Positions 1-7,736 of a stretch of 64,000 nucleotides of DNA are shown here, piece by piece. The notes under the pieces are model-generated. The model was not told the origin of the DNA, did not search any database, and saw nothing but the letters and a program-made list of their open reading frames with translations. This DNA is from CAYQJL01 sp964612295 (GTDB lineage Bacteria > Eisenbacteria > RBG-16-71-46 > CAIMUX01 > WJJG01). The DNA lies in assembly GCA_964612295.1 (NCBI GenBank), contig CAZTDY010000013.1, forward strand, positions 1 to 64,000, read 5' to 3'. The translations under genes and the position numbers were made by a program. How positions within the stretch are numbered: the first letter of the stretch is position 1; each line of letters starts with the position of its first letter.

Positions 1-82
1 CATATACTTCCTTCGGGCCCGTTCGGGAGCACGGGTAGCAACGGAGCATCTTGTGATTGTGAACTGATCCGGGAGGTTTCTG

Positions 83-505
83 ATGAGAACAAGTCTCTGG
101 TTTTTGTTGGGGGTCGGCCTGTCCCTGGGTTTCGTCCAGCCGGCTGACGCGGCGCCGCTTCCATCGGCACTGATCGATGCCTGTGTGCTCGCCGCCGCCA
201 CGCCGGATTCGATGCTGAGTGCGTGTTGCCATCCAATCAACTACGAGTGCTTCATGTTCACCGAGGAGCAATGCCAGGAGATCGACGGGTTGTGGTTCGA
301 GGGGGAAACCTGCGATCCAAACCCGTGAACACCTCTATTCGTGTGCTGCCTGGATGGCAGCTGTATGCTTCTGTATTCCGAGGATGATTGCGAAGCGATC
401 GGTGGGACCTGGCATCCGGACTGGAATCTCTGCGAACCCAATCCCTGCGAGACCACACCCCCGAATGATGCCACCTGGGGGAGGATCAAGGCGCTGTATC
501 GGTGA
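83..505 (+). CDS. Secreted cysteine-rich two-repeat protein with an in-frame TGA at codon 82
   Basis: The ATG at 83 follows a GGGAGG ribosome binding site, and residues 1-23 form a signal peptide ending near ADA. The uninterrupted part stops at the TGA at 326-328 (81 aa). The same frame then stays open to the TGA at 503-505 (140 codons). The two halves are homologous: CC...C...C....G.W....C.PNP is followed in repeat 1 by TGA and in repeat 2 by Cys (CDPNP-TGA against CEPNPC). The C-terminus TWGRIKALYR resembles that of the secreted protein ending at 42883. The 3' end overlaps the convergent glycosyltransferase gene by 20 bp. The TGA may be a nonsense mutation, a sequence error or a selenocysteine codon. 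The function is unknown; extracellular disulfide-rich repeats of this kind are usually structural or adhesive. Confidence 0.6.
326..361 (+). other. In-frame TGA with downstream hairpin (SECIS-like geometry)
   Basis: The TGA at 326-328 is followed by a perfect 6-bp stem, GCTGCC (345-350) and GGCAGC (356-361), closing the loop TGGAT (351-355). The loop starts 22 nt after the TGA and has G as its second base. This fits the loose bacterial SECIS description of a short stem, a G in the first two loop positions, and a loop about 16-37 nt downstream. The stem also encodes the repeat's CCLDGS residues, so it could arise by chance. No selenocysteine machinery is visible in this window. Confidence 0.3.
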
Positions 506-2222
506 TCGCCTGCGGCTCGCCCCTGAACGGCGGCAGGTCCTCTACCGGCAGCCACATGGTGCGTGGAAGGCGCAACACGATGCGCCTTCCGCCAAGCCAG
601 TCGGGCTTGTAGATGGAAACCGCCTCGAATTGTTGTCCGCCCACCAGCGCATAGACCAGCACGCTCACCGGATAGCACACCTTCTCGACCGTCAGCGTCT
701 TGGGACCCGACTCCCTCGTGAGGTCCATGGTGGTCGCCGAGTCGATCACCGCGAAGACCCAGGTCGCCCCGTCCTCGGGTAGGACGCCCTCCATCTCGCG
801 CCGCAAGGCAAACGCGTCGTCCAGATAACCGGGCAGCGAATCGAGCGGCGTTGTCCAGGTCGAAGCGATGTTCTGGCCGGCCACCGTGGGGAACCACGCG
901 GTGCGATGCGGCGCATCCGCCCGCTCCAAGTAGAACTCGATCGACGGCGCGGTCATGAACGTGTGCACAACCCAGTCGTCCGGCGCCAGCCCGCCCTCGG
1001 CGATCTGCTCGGCGACCCTGCGATCCGTGCCCTTCGAGAGCCCCGTCTTGCCATGGCCGTAGGTCGGTCCCAACGTGACCACCGACAGCAGTGCCCAGAA
1101 GAGGAGGATGCCCCCCGCCGCCCGGCAGGGGAGGTTGGCGAGTCCCCGCCCGATCAGAAGCGCGAACGCCGGATAGGCGAGAGCATCGGTCCGGGTCAGG
1201 ACGTAGACCGGCGTGAAGATGAGCGACGCCGCCAGCAGCGCGAGCAGCGGCAAGAAAAGGAAGGCCGCATCCAGCAAGAGGTCCCGGTGTGCAAGAGGGG
1301 TCTGTGCAATCGAGTGTTTGGGTCTGCGCCGGAGAACGGCCAGAAGAACCACTCCGCCTAGAACCACGGAGAGGATGGTCCACAGGGAGGCGACGTGCTC
1401 CGAGGTGGCAAAGCCCGAGAACCCGCCGAACGGCAATGCCCCGGGCAGATAGACCCCGATTGAATAGAGCGGGGCGAGGCCCAGCAGGTGGGTTTCCCAG
1501 TAGTGCGCGGTCCAGAAGTTCTGCTGGGCGTGAACCTGAAGCTGTGCGCTCGCCAGTATCCACAGGAGCGCCCACACCGCAAGGGCGGGGAGATGCCAGA
1601 GGAACCATGATCTCAGCCGAGGTTTTCCAGCCGCACCCAGCGGCCACAGGACGAGGCTGCTCATGACCAGGACAACGGCGACGTTGTGGGTGAGGACCAG
1701 CAACAGCGCACTCGTCATCAGCAGCGGTCCCGCGCGTCGTTTCCCGCCCAGCATTTCGCGGGCGCTGAGGATGAGCACCAGCGCGAGCAGGATGAGAAGC
1801 GAATAGGAACGGGCCTGCCGCGCGTGGAAGATCCCGTAGGCGGCGACGGCGAGATACGCCGCGCTCCACGCGTGGGCGGCGCCGCCCTGCCGATACGCGC
1901 GCCAGAGGAGGATGCCGACCGCCAGCAGCCCCGCCAGGGCGGAGACCGCCCGCAGGACACCTTCCGAATCACCGGCGATCGAGATGCTCAGCTTCTCCAG
2001 CAGATAGAAGAGGGGAGGCGCATCGTCGCTCGTGAACTGCCGCGTGAACAGGTCTTTGAGCGGCAGGCGAGACGTGAGGGCGGTGTAGGCCTCATCACAC
2101 CACAGGGCTTCGCGGCCCAGGGCGTAGAAGCGAAGGACTGCGGCGGCCACGAAGACCGCGGCGAGGATCCAGACCGGGCGTCTGCGAGTCCACACCCCAT
2201 CCGTTAGGCCATGTCGTGTCAT
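486..2222 (-). CDS. GT39/ArnT-like membrane glycosyltransferase
   Basis: This 578-aa polytopic membrane protein has about ten or more hydrophobic helices. An early loop carries WCDEAY (residues 41-46), matching the catalytic Asp-Glu of GT-C glycosyltransferases that use polyprenyl-phosphate sugars. It is followed by DDAPPLFY near residue 66 and HARQARSYS near residue 134, both typical of the GT39 (PMT/ArnT) superfamily. It would transfer a lipid-linked sugar to a protein or lipid on the outer face of the inner membrane; the acceptor cannot be told. It lies 35 bp downstream of the FG-GAP protein on the same strand, probably in the hisS transcript. Its 3' end overlaps the small Cys-rich gene from the opposite strand. 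Confidence 0.8.
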   Translation of the reverse strand: MTRHGLTDGVWTRRRPVWILAAVFVAAAVLRFYALGREALWCDEAYTALTSRLPLKDLFTRQFTSDDAPPLFYLLEKLSISIAGDSEGVLRAVSALAGLLAVGILLWRAYRQGGAAHAWSAAYLAVAAYGIFHARQARSYSLLILLALVLILSAREMLGGKRRAGPLLMTSALLLVLTHNVAVVLVMSSLVLWPLGAAGKPRLRSWFLWHLPALAVWALLWILASAQLQVHAQQNFWTAHYWETHLLGLAPLYSIGVYLPGALPFGGFSGFATSEHVASLWTILSVVLGGVVLLAVLRRRPKHSIAQTPLAHRDLLLDAAFLFLPLLALLAASLIFTPVYVLTRTDALAYPAFALLIGRGLANLPCRAAGGILLFWALLSVVTLGPTYGHGKTGLSKGTDRRVAEQIAEGGLAPDDWVVHTFMTAPSIEFYLERADAPHRTAWFPTVAGQNIASTWTTPLDSLPGYLDDAFALRREMEGVLPEDGATWVFAVIDSATTMDLTRESGPKTLTVEKVCYPVSVLVYALVGGQQFEAVSIYKPDWLGGRRIVLRLPRTMWLPVEDLPPFRGEPQAITDTAP

Positions 2223-2257
2223 CTCCTCACCGGTGCTATTCTCCCCGGGCGGTCCGG

Positions 2258-4447
2258 CTACTGAAGCAAGAGCAACTGCTCCGAACGCTGCCTGCCTCCA
2301 AGATCGAGGCGGTAGAAGTAGATGCCGCTCGACTGAGGGACCTTCTTGTCGTCCTTGCCGTCCCAGTGGATCGCGTACCGCCCGGCCGGAAGGATGTGCT
2401 GGAGCAGATGTCTGACCGGCTGATGCTGGATGTTGAAGATCACCAAGCCGATGGTCGTTTCACTCGCTAGATCGAATTCGATGGTTGCCGCGAGACCAGG
2501 CGGTTTCGCAGGGCTATCCGGACGCCCCCCATTGCTGTTCGGCACGATCGATGAGCCGCCGAAGGGAGACTCTTCTCCACCGATTCCCGGACCGGTTCCC
2601 ACCTCTCCGTCGTTTGCTGTTCCGTCGCTGCCCGGGTTGCTCTGGCCGCCGCCGGCCGTCCCCAGATCACTGCCTGCGTCGGAGAAGAGCCCATTCTCAG
2701 TCAGATCTCCGCCTCGAGGGACCAGGCTAGGGAGCGGTTGGCTCTGTCCGGTGCGCGATGGACCGCCCGCCTCACTGGACCACGGACACAAGATAGGATC
2801 ACAGACCGCTTCCAGGTCCCAGGCGTAGACAGAGTTCAAACGTTCAGTGCAGACCATGAGCTCGAGATCGCCGTCGCCGTCCAGGTCACATGAGCTGGGC
2901 GAGGCGCGCAGAATCTCGTCCTGCGGCAGCATGATGGGAAAGCCGTTCAGCTGATTGCCGGTGCCATCCAAGGCCCATATCCAGGCGTCGCTCTCGGTCC
3001 CGGTCGAGAGCGCGGCGACGACCACGTCGTTCCATCCGTCGCCGTCGATGTCCGCGATGAGGGGGCTGCTGTTGACGGTCTCCTGCTTGATCCGCAGCGG
3101 CCATCCGGTCAGAGGGGAAGCCGTCCTGCCATCGAGCGCCATCAGGCGGGCGTTTCCGCCGATGGTCGCCACCACGATCTCAGAGACGCCGTCGCCCGTC
3201 AGATCACCCAACGCGGCCTGCGTGTTGCACACCTCGGCGAGGTCATAGGGCCATCCGGGGAGAAGCTGCCCGTCCGCATCGAAGACATTGACCGCGGCGG
3301 GACCGCTCAAGCCGTGTTCGGAGGTCACCACGATGTCCAGCTCGTCATCGCCATTGATGTCGCCCAGCGAGACACCGGCGTAGCCCACGCGGGCCTGATG
3401 CGGAACGCTCACCGGCCAGCCCGGCCGGTTTGTGCCGTCCAGTCTCCAGACGTAGACGCGCGAGGCGTTGTTGGCGGCGATGACCTCGGGGATCCGGTCG
3501 CCGTCGAGATCGACCAACGCCGGCGGTGCGAAGACGCCCGGCGGGTTGGGGGGGTGACTCGACGACATCATCTGCTGCGGCCAGCCGGCGAACACCCGGC
3601 CATCCCCGCGCAGCAGCCAGACGCTGCCGAGAGAGGTCGCCACGCAAATGTCCGCCGCCCCGTCCCGGTTCATGTCCGCGAGAGAGGCGGCCGCATAGAA
3701 GGAGACTTCCTCACCGTCGCCCGAGGACACCACCGGCCTGACCGGCCAGCCGGAGGCCAGGCTTCCGTTGTGGTGCCAGGCATAGACCCAGCCGGACACG
3801 CCGGGCAGGACGATTTCGGCCCTGCCGTCCCCGTTGATGTCGGCGGCCGCCGGGGCGGCATAGAAGCCGTCGTCCACCCGCACGGGCCACCCCTCACGAA
3901 CCGCCCCATCGTGCTCGAGCAGATAGACCGCTCCCTCCGTTGTGGCCACGATCAATTCGGTGCGCCCGTCTCCTTCGAGATCGTACAGGCAGGGACTTCC
4001 GGCGAAGGCTCCATCGCCCAGGAAAGGGAAGCCGGGTTGCAGGGGGATCGGTGTGATGGGGGCAGGGGGCAGGGGAGGACCTTCGAGCGATTGCAGCTCG
4101 AGCCCGATCCCGCCCGGGAAGGATGACGACTCGGGCGCCAGGCCGAGGGGGGGCACAAACCGCCCGATCAAGAACCCTCGAAGCTGATCGACCACCAAGA
4201 GCAGCTCATCCTTGTCGAGCAGGAAGGTCGGGGCCCACGCCTGATCCGGCCGAATCCCCTCACCGGGCTCGACCATGATCGTCATCGGCGTCTCGGACTG
4301 GGGCAAGGCGTGCGGCCCGGGGGCGGTGGTGAAGATCAGCGACACGAGCAGAAGGGCGGCCCGGATGAACCGCGAGTCCCGCCGCGCCGCGCGCCTGCCG
4401 GTCGCGCACCGTCGGAACCTGCGGCTTCTGATCCGTCTCTTCGGCAT
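2258..4447 (-). CDS. Secreted FG-GAP/VCBS repeat protein with FlgD-like C-terminal domain
   Basis: This 729-aa exported protein has a long basic N-terminus followed by a hydrophobic segment (about residues 28-45). Roughly eight FG-GAP-type blades carry calcium-binding motifs such as DINGDGRAEIV, DLDGDRIPEVI and DIDGDGWNDVV, which suggests a beta-propeller. A Gly/Ser/Pro-rich linker follows, then a FlgD-like Ig domain ending SGIYFYRLDLGGRQRSEQ, a C-terminus common in exported proteins of the FCB group and relatives. It begins 2 bp after the hisS stop codon, so the two are probably co-transcribed. The likely role is extracellular binding or adhesion; no enzymatic motif is seen. The start is the only ATG giving a signal-like N-terminus, but the n-region is unusually long. 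Confidence 0.75.
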   Translation of the reverse strand: MPKRRIRSRRFRRCATGRRAARRDSRFIRAALLLVSLIFTTAPGPHALPQSETPMTIMVEPGEGIRPDQAWAPTFLLDKDELLLVVDQLRGFLIGRFVPPLGLAPESSSFPGGIGLELQSLEGPPLPPAPITPIPLQPGFPFLGDGAFAGSPCLYDLEGDGRTELIVATTEGAVYLLEHDGAVREGWPVRVDDGFYAAPAAADINGDGRAEIVLPGVSGWVYAWHHNGSLASGWPVRPVVSSGDGEEVSFYAAASLADMNRDGAADICVATSLGSVWLLRGDGRVFAGWPQQMMSSSHPPNPPGVFAPPALVDLDGDRIPEVIAANNASRVYVWRLDGTNRPGWPVSVPHQARVGYAGVSLGDINGDDELDIVVTSEHGLSGPAAVNVFDADGQLLPGWPYDLAEVCNTQAALGDLTGDGVSEIVVATIGGNARLMALDGRTASPLTGWPLRIKQETVNSSPLIADIDGDGWNDVVVAALSTGTESDAWIWALDGTGNQLNGFPIMLPQDEILRASPSSCDLDGDGDLELMVCTERLNSVYAWDLEAVCDPILCPWSSEAGGPSRTGQSQPLPSLVPRGGDLTENGLFSDAGSDLGTAGGGQSNPGSDGTANDGEVGTGPGIGGEESPFGGSSIVPNSNGGRPDSPAKPPGLAATIEFDLASETTIGLVIFNIQHQPVRHLLQHILPAGRYAIHWDGKDDKKVPQSSGIYFYRLDLGGRQRSEQLLLLQ

Positions 4448-4449
4448 AC

Positions 4450-5838
4450 CTAACCCCGGCCCAGCTCCTCCAAGAAGCGTTGCACTTGCGCGGCCGCCTC
4501 CGCCAGCGGGACCTGCCGCTGGTCCTTGGGCCCGGTTCGCAACGTGACCGTCCCCTCTGCGATCTCATCGGGACCGAGAACCGCAATGAGCGGAATTCCC
4601 TTGTTGGAGGCGTAGGTAATCTGCTGCTTGAGCCCCTTCTTCCGGCGCAGGTCGATCTCGCAGGCGATCCCCGCCGCGCGAAGCGTGCTCGCGAGCTGGA
4701 TGGACGCCTCCCGGCTCTCCGGGGCGAAGACGGTGACGAGCACCTGGGTTCCCCCGACCATGTCCGGGAACATCTCGAACTCTTTCATCACCTCAATGAT
4801 ACGTTCCACTCCAACGGACGTGCCGACCGCGGGCACCGGCTGGCCGGTGAACTTGCCGATCAGGTTGTCGTAGCGCCCGCCGCCGCTCAGGCTGCCGATC
4901 GCCGGGGTGGTGACCACCGACTCGAACACCGGGCCTGTGTAGTAGTCGAGTCCGCGCACCAGGCGCAGATCGAGGCGCAGGTTTTCTTTCGGCACGCCGA
5001 GGGCCGCAAGGATGCCGAACAGCTCCCTGGTTTCGGCCACGCCGCACGGACCGTTCTGCGTATTCTCGAAAGCGCGCTCGGCGAAGTCCAGGATCTCCTC
5101 GGTCGTCCCTTCCGTCGTGATCGTCTCCAGCACCCGTGCGGCCATCTCAGCGGGGACCTCCCGGCGGCGCAGTTCCTCTTCCACCCCGTCGCGCCCGATC
5201 TTGTCGAACTTGTCGATCGCCGTGCAGATGTCGGTGGCGAACTCCTGCCCGCCCACGACCTCCACGAGGCCGTCCAAGAGCTTCCGATGACCGATGATCG
5301 TCTGGAATTCCGTGAATCCGAGATCCCGAAGGCACTCGACCACGATCGCGATGATCTCCGCGTCGGCCATCATCGAATCGGTGCCGGCCACGTCGACATC
5401 GCACTGATAGAATTCGCGGTAGCGGCCACGTTGTTGCCGTTCCGCCCGCCACACGGGCTGGATCTGATACCGTTTGAACGGGCGGGGCAGATCGGAATGC
5501 ATGGCCAGGAATCGAGCGAAGGGTACCGTGAGATCGAAACGCAGGGCGGAATCCACCACGTCGGCGAAGGACTCGACGGTGACCGAGGAGGCCTTGCCGG
5601 TGCGCAGGTCGTCGATACTGGTGCCGCGCCGCAAGATCTTGAAGAGCAGCTGCTCACCCTCTTCGCCGAGTTTGCCCTGAAGGGTCTCGAACAGCTCGAC
5701 CGAGGGGGTCTCGATCGGGTCGTAGCCGTAGCGCTCGAAGATCTTACGGATGCGATTGATCACCCATTCCCGGCGGCGCTTCTCCGCCGGGGCGAAATCG
5801 CGCATCCCCGGGGGGGTGCGTAACTGAGCCTTGGCCAT
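4450..5838 (-). CDS. hisS: Histidyl-tRNA synthetase
   Basis: HisS charges tRNA-His with histidine using ATP. The 462-aa length is close to the family norm. Class II hallmarks are present: GMRDFAP at the N-terminus, motif 2 in the segment RAERQQRGRYREFYQCD, and the histidine-specific stretch LVRGLDYYTG. The C-terminal anticodon-binding domain includes the segment QVLVTVFAPESREASIQLA. The ATG at 5838 follows an AAGAAGAGG purine run. A tRNA-His gene lies elsewhere in the window at 28.5 kb. The two downstream genes, an exported repeat protein and a glycosyltransferase, have no obvious functional link to aminoacylation. Confidence 0.97.
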   Translation of the reverse strand: MAKAQLRTPPGMRDFAPAEKRRREWVINRIRKIFERYGYDPIETPSVELFETLQGKLGEEGEQLLFKILRRGTSIDDLRTGKASSVTVESFADVVDSALRFDLTVPFARFLAMHSDLPRPFKRYQIQPVWRAERQQRGRYREFYQCDVDVAGTDSMMADAEIIAIVVECLRDLGFTEFQTIIGHRKLLDGLVEVVGGQEFATDICTAIDKFDKIGRDGVEEELRRREVPAEMAARVLETITTEGTTEEILDFAERAFENTQNGPCGVAETRELFGILAALGVPKENLRLDLRLVRGLDYYTGPVFESVVTTPAIGSLSGGGRYDNLIGKFTGQPVPAVGTSVGVERIIEVMKEFEMFPDMVGGTQVLVTVFAPESREASIQLASTLRAAGIACEIDLRRKKGLKQQITYASNKGIPLIAVLGPDEIAEGTVTLRTGPKDQRQVPLAEAAAQVQRFLEELGRG

Positions 5839-6008
5839 GGGTCTGTACCTCTTCTTCTTTCACTCCCAGACGAGAATCACCGATCGAATCGCGGTGCCCC
5901 GTGCCGGCCGGAGTGTACCCGTGCCCGCGAGGCTTGGCCAGCCGATCCTTTGCGTCGGGCCGGGAGTTTCGATTGACAGATGCCGAGACGAGGGAGGAAG
6001 CTGCCCCC

Positions 6009-6434
6009 ATGGAATCTTGCACAACAGCCCGGGTCGTGAAGATCGTCGGCAGGCGCGCCGAGGTGGTCGTCGATCGCCAGGAAGCTTGCGGAAGCTGTCA
6101 AACGGCCGACCTCTGCCAGGCGTTCGGCCAACGAGGTGAGACGAAGGCGATGGTGGACAATCTCGTCGGCGCCCAGGTAGGCCAGGAGGTCGAGATTGCT
6201 TCGGCCCGTGACCTGGGTCTGCGGGCGGCGGCAATGGTCTACCTCGTCCCGGCCGCCTTTTTTGTGGGGGGGGTCGTCGTGGGGTCCGAGGTCCTGCACT
6301 GGACGCCCTTGGCCAGTGGACTCCTCGGGGTGGGGGCGATGGGCATCTCCTGGCTTCTCGCCAAAGCCTACGATCGCCGCGCGCAGGGCAATGCCGACTT
6401 CCGATTGTCGATCACGCGGATCATCTCGCGGTAG
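6009..6434 (+). CDS. RseC/MucC-family membrane protein
   Basis: The 141-aa protein has a cytoplasmic N-terminal beta domain followed by two transmembrane helices (about residues 65-110), the layout of RseC/MucC. The N-terminal CGSC....LC arrangement (ACGSCQTADLC) is the family's cysteine cluster, proposed to hold an iron-sulfur site. The family modulates sigma-E signalling and the reductive activity of SoxR, and is often associated with Rnf-type complexes, which this genome encodes nearby. An ATG at 5901 would add 36 non-conserved residues. The ATG at 6009 is chosen because GGGAGGAA lies 9 bp upstream and the family domain begins there. Confidence 0.85.
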   Translation: MESCTTARVVKIVGRRAEVVVDRQEACGSCQTADLCQAFGQRGETKAMVDNLVGAQVGQEVEIASARDLGLRAAAMVYLVPAAFFVGGVVVGSEVLHWTPLASGLLGVGAMGISWLLAKAYDRRAQGNADFRLSITRIISR

Positions 6435-6458
6435 ATCCCTCTTCCTCAGCTAAAAGGC

Positions 6459-6492
6459 AACGCGGGCGACCCGGAGGAGAGTCACCCGCGTT
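6459..6492. terminator. Bidirectional hairpin terminator between convergent genes
   Basis: AACGCGGG-C-GAC pairs with GTC-A-CCCGCGTT: 8 bp, one mismatch, then 3 bp, around a 10-nt loop. T-rich sequence follows on both strands (TTTCGGTCTTCTT on plus, GCCTTTTAG on minus). It lies between the convergent rseC-like and gcvH-like genes. Confidence 0.6.
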
Positions 6493-6553
6493 TCGGTCTT
6501 CTTGTTCGGTCGGCAGTCCCCCGCGGCGGGGAACGGCTATCGATCAGGTGACG

Positions 6554-7429
6554 TTAGTCACCCAGGAGGACATCTTCAATCAACTGAACGCGCTTCTCAT
6601 CACCCATGCCGGTGAACACCTCGGGGGCGATGATACCACCACTCGCGGCGAGCGAGAGGCCGGGGGAGAGCGATTCGATCAGCCGATCCGAGCTCTTCGT
6701 CATGAACGCCAGGGCCTTGTCGCCGTAGTGGAGTTTCTTCAGGTTTGCGGGCATCTTCGGCGTCGGGTCGATGAACACCATCCAGCCGTCGGCGTAGGCC
6801 TGCAGCTCATCGGGGTGATCCTGAAGCGGATTGACCGCCGAGATGACCCCATCGATCGGCGCCTGAACGTCGAATTCACGATTCGCCGTCTTGACGCTCA
6901 TGAAAGCTTGATTCTGCGCAACCCGCTGGCCGATGCGCGGCATGTTGAAGGTGCGCTCTTCGCCCAGCACCCTCGTCGAGAAATCGTCGAAGCCGACCCG
7001 GCACTTGCCACCGTACTCGACGTTGACCCAGGCGTGGTGCTGGTGGTAGTGGAAGTTCATCGGCATATCGAAGCCGGCGACACGCGTCAGTCGGGGCTGC
7101 GCGGCGTCTAGAATCGTATCGGCGACCATTTGGTCGTACTTGCACTTGCCGCATTCGTAGTTCATCGGGCAGAGCTTGTAGGAAACCAGGCCCTGCAGCA
7201 TGTGACGGCAGTACTTCTCGGGACCGGAGAGTTTGCGCATCCGCTCGGTCCAGGGGACGCGCCGCTTCTGAATGGATTCCTGCCTTCCGGCATCCTTCAT
7301 CGCCTTATCAAACGCGCAGAGATTGCAGGCATAGTTGTAAGGGCAAAGCTTCTGGTTGATCACGCCGGCCTTCATCCAAATGCACTTGTCGCCGGTCTTG
7401 ACCTTCTTCGTCGTCTTCATCTCACTCAT
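6554..7429 (-). CDS. GcvH-like lipoyl-domain protein with two N-terminal Cys4 modules
   Basis: This 291-aa protein has two parts. Residues 16-96 contain two copies of the same cysteine array, C-x12-C-x5-C-x2-C (C16, C29, C35, C38 and C74, C87, C93, C96), each within KLCPxNYxC and able to bind zinc or an iron-sulfur cluster. Residues about 125-215 are a glycine-cleavage H-like domain (HHAWVNVEYGGKCRVG). K180 in FMSVKTANREFDV aligns with the lipoylated lysine of H protein (ESVKA). No glycine cleavage T or P genes are nearby, so a role in glycine catabolism is unlikely; a lipoyl-based redox or signalling carrier is possible. The ATG at 7429 is preferred over 7477 because GGAGGTGGG lies just upstream. 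Its upstream region holds a sigma-54 promoter. Confidence 0.75.
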   Translation of the reverse strand: MSEMKTTKKVKTGDKCIWMKAGVINQKLCPYNYACNLCAFDKAMKDAGRQESIQKRRVPWTERMRKLSGPEKYCRHMLQGLVSYKLCPMNYECGKCKYDQMVADTILDAAQPRLTRVAGFDMPMNFHYHQHHAWVNVEYGGKCRVGFDDFSTRVLGEERTFNMPRIGQRVAQNQAFMSVKTANREFDVQAPIDGVISAVNPLQDHPDELQAYADGWMVFIDPTPKMPANLKKLHYGDKALAFMTKSSDRLIESLSPGLSLAASGGIIAPEVFTGMGDEKRVQLIEDVLLGD

Positions 7430-7553
7430 GACCCACCTCCGAACTCTTCTTGGCTCGAAGCAGGAGCGCCTTCTCAAGCTTTGCTGCCTGCCCTCTGCCG
7501 ACCGTCTGTCTCCTCCGTTCCTCCGTGACCCTCACGGGTCTGATGGGCTATAG

Positions 7554-7569
7554 AGCAAGACACGCGCCA
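7554..7569 (-). promoter_or_regulatory. Sigma-54 promoter (-24/-12)
   Basis: On the minus strand the site reads TGGCGC-GTGTC-TTGCT, against the consensus TGGCAC-N5-TTGCW, with GG and GC exactly 12 bp apart. Transcription would start near 7544, giving a leader of about 115 nt before the gcvH-like ATG at 7429. An NtrC-type sigma-54 activator is encoded about 0.7 kb upstream. Only the A-to-G change at the fifth base departs from consensus. Confidence 0.7.
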
Positions 7570-7696
7570 AAAGGGGCAGGATGGGCGGTTGAAGTGCGGC
7601 AATCCTGTAACTCATTGTTTTGCAATCAAATAAAAAAGAGCTTGCAGGGCCGCCGCCCCCATTTGCGAGCTGCAGGGGGCCGGGACGGGCTCAAAA
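7570..7696. other. AT-rich spacer between sigma-54 promoter and upstream palindromes
   Basis: No gene is seen here. An A/T run around 7624-7638 (AATCAAATAAAAAAG) stands out in this GC-rich genome. It lies where DNA bending, by IHF or intrinsically, would bring an enhancer-bound activator to the promoter. It only half matches the IHF consensus: AATCAA is present and the TTR half is absent. Confidence 0.35.
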
Positions 7697-7736
7697 CCGT
7701 TGAAATTTTCAATACCCCACCGTTGAGAATTTCAAC
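7697..7736. repeat. Tandem palindromic sites, candidate enhancer (UAS) for the NtrC-type regulator
   Basis: Two direct copies of CCGTTGA-rAwTTTCAA begin at 7697 and 7721, a 24-bp period. Each copy is nearly palindromic (TTGAAATTTTCAA and TTGAGAATTTCAA). Together 7699-7712 and 7723-7736 form a 14-bp inverted repeat with one mismatch. They lie about 130-170 bp upstream of the -24 element, the usual range for sigma-54 activator sites, and overlap the stop codon of the archaemetzincin gene. A transcription terminator for that gene is the alternative reading. Confidence 0.5.

Noticed and set aside
241..1869. Long minus-strand reading frame (542 codons) covering the glycosyltransferase region
   Set aside because: It is an alternate frame of the GT39-like gene; the composition is Arg/Gly/Ala-rich with no domain, while the 486-2222 frame has clear GT-C motifs and helices.
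4480..5823. 447-codon plus-strand frame opposite hisS
   Set aside because: It is antisense to an unmistakable hisS; the open frame is a product of high GC codon bias.
7624..7638. IHF site between the sigma-54 promoter and the palindromes
   Set aside because: AATCAA is present but the TTR half of the consensus is absent, so it is reported only as an A-rich bend candidate.
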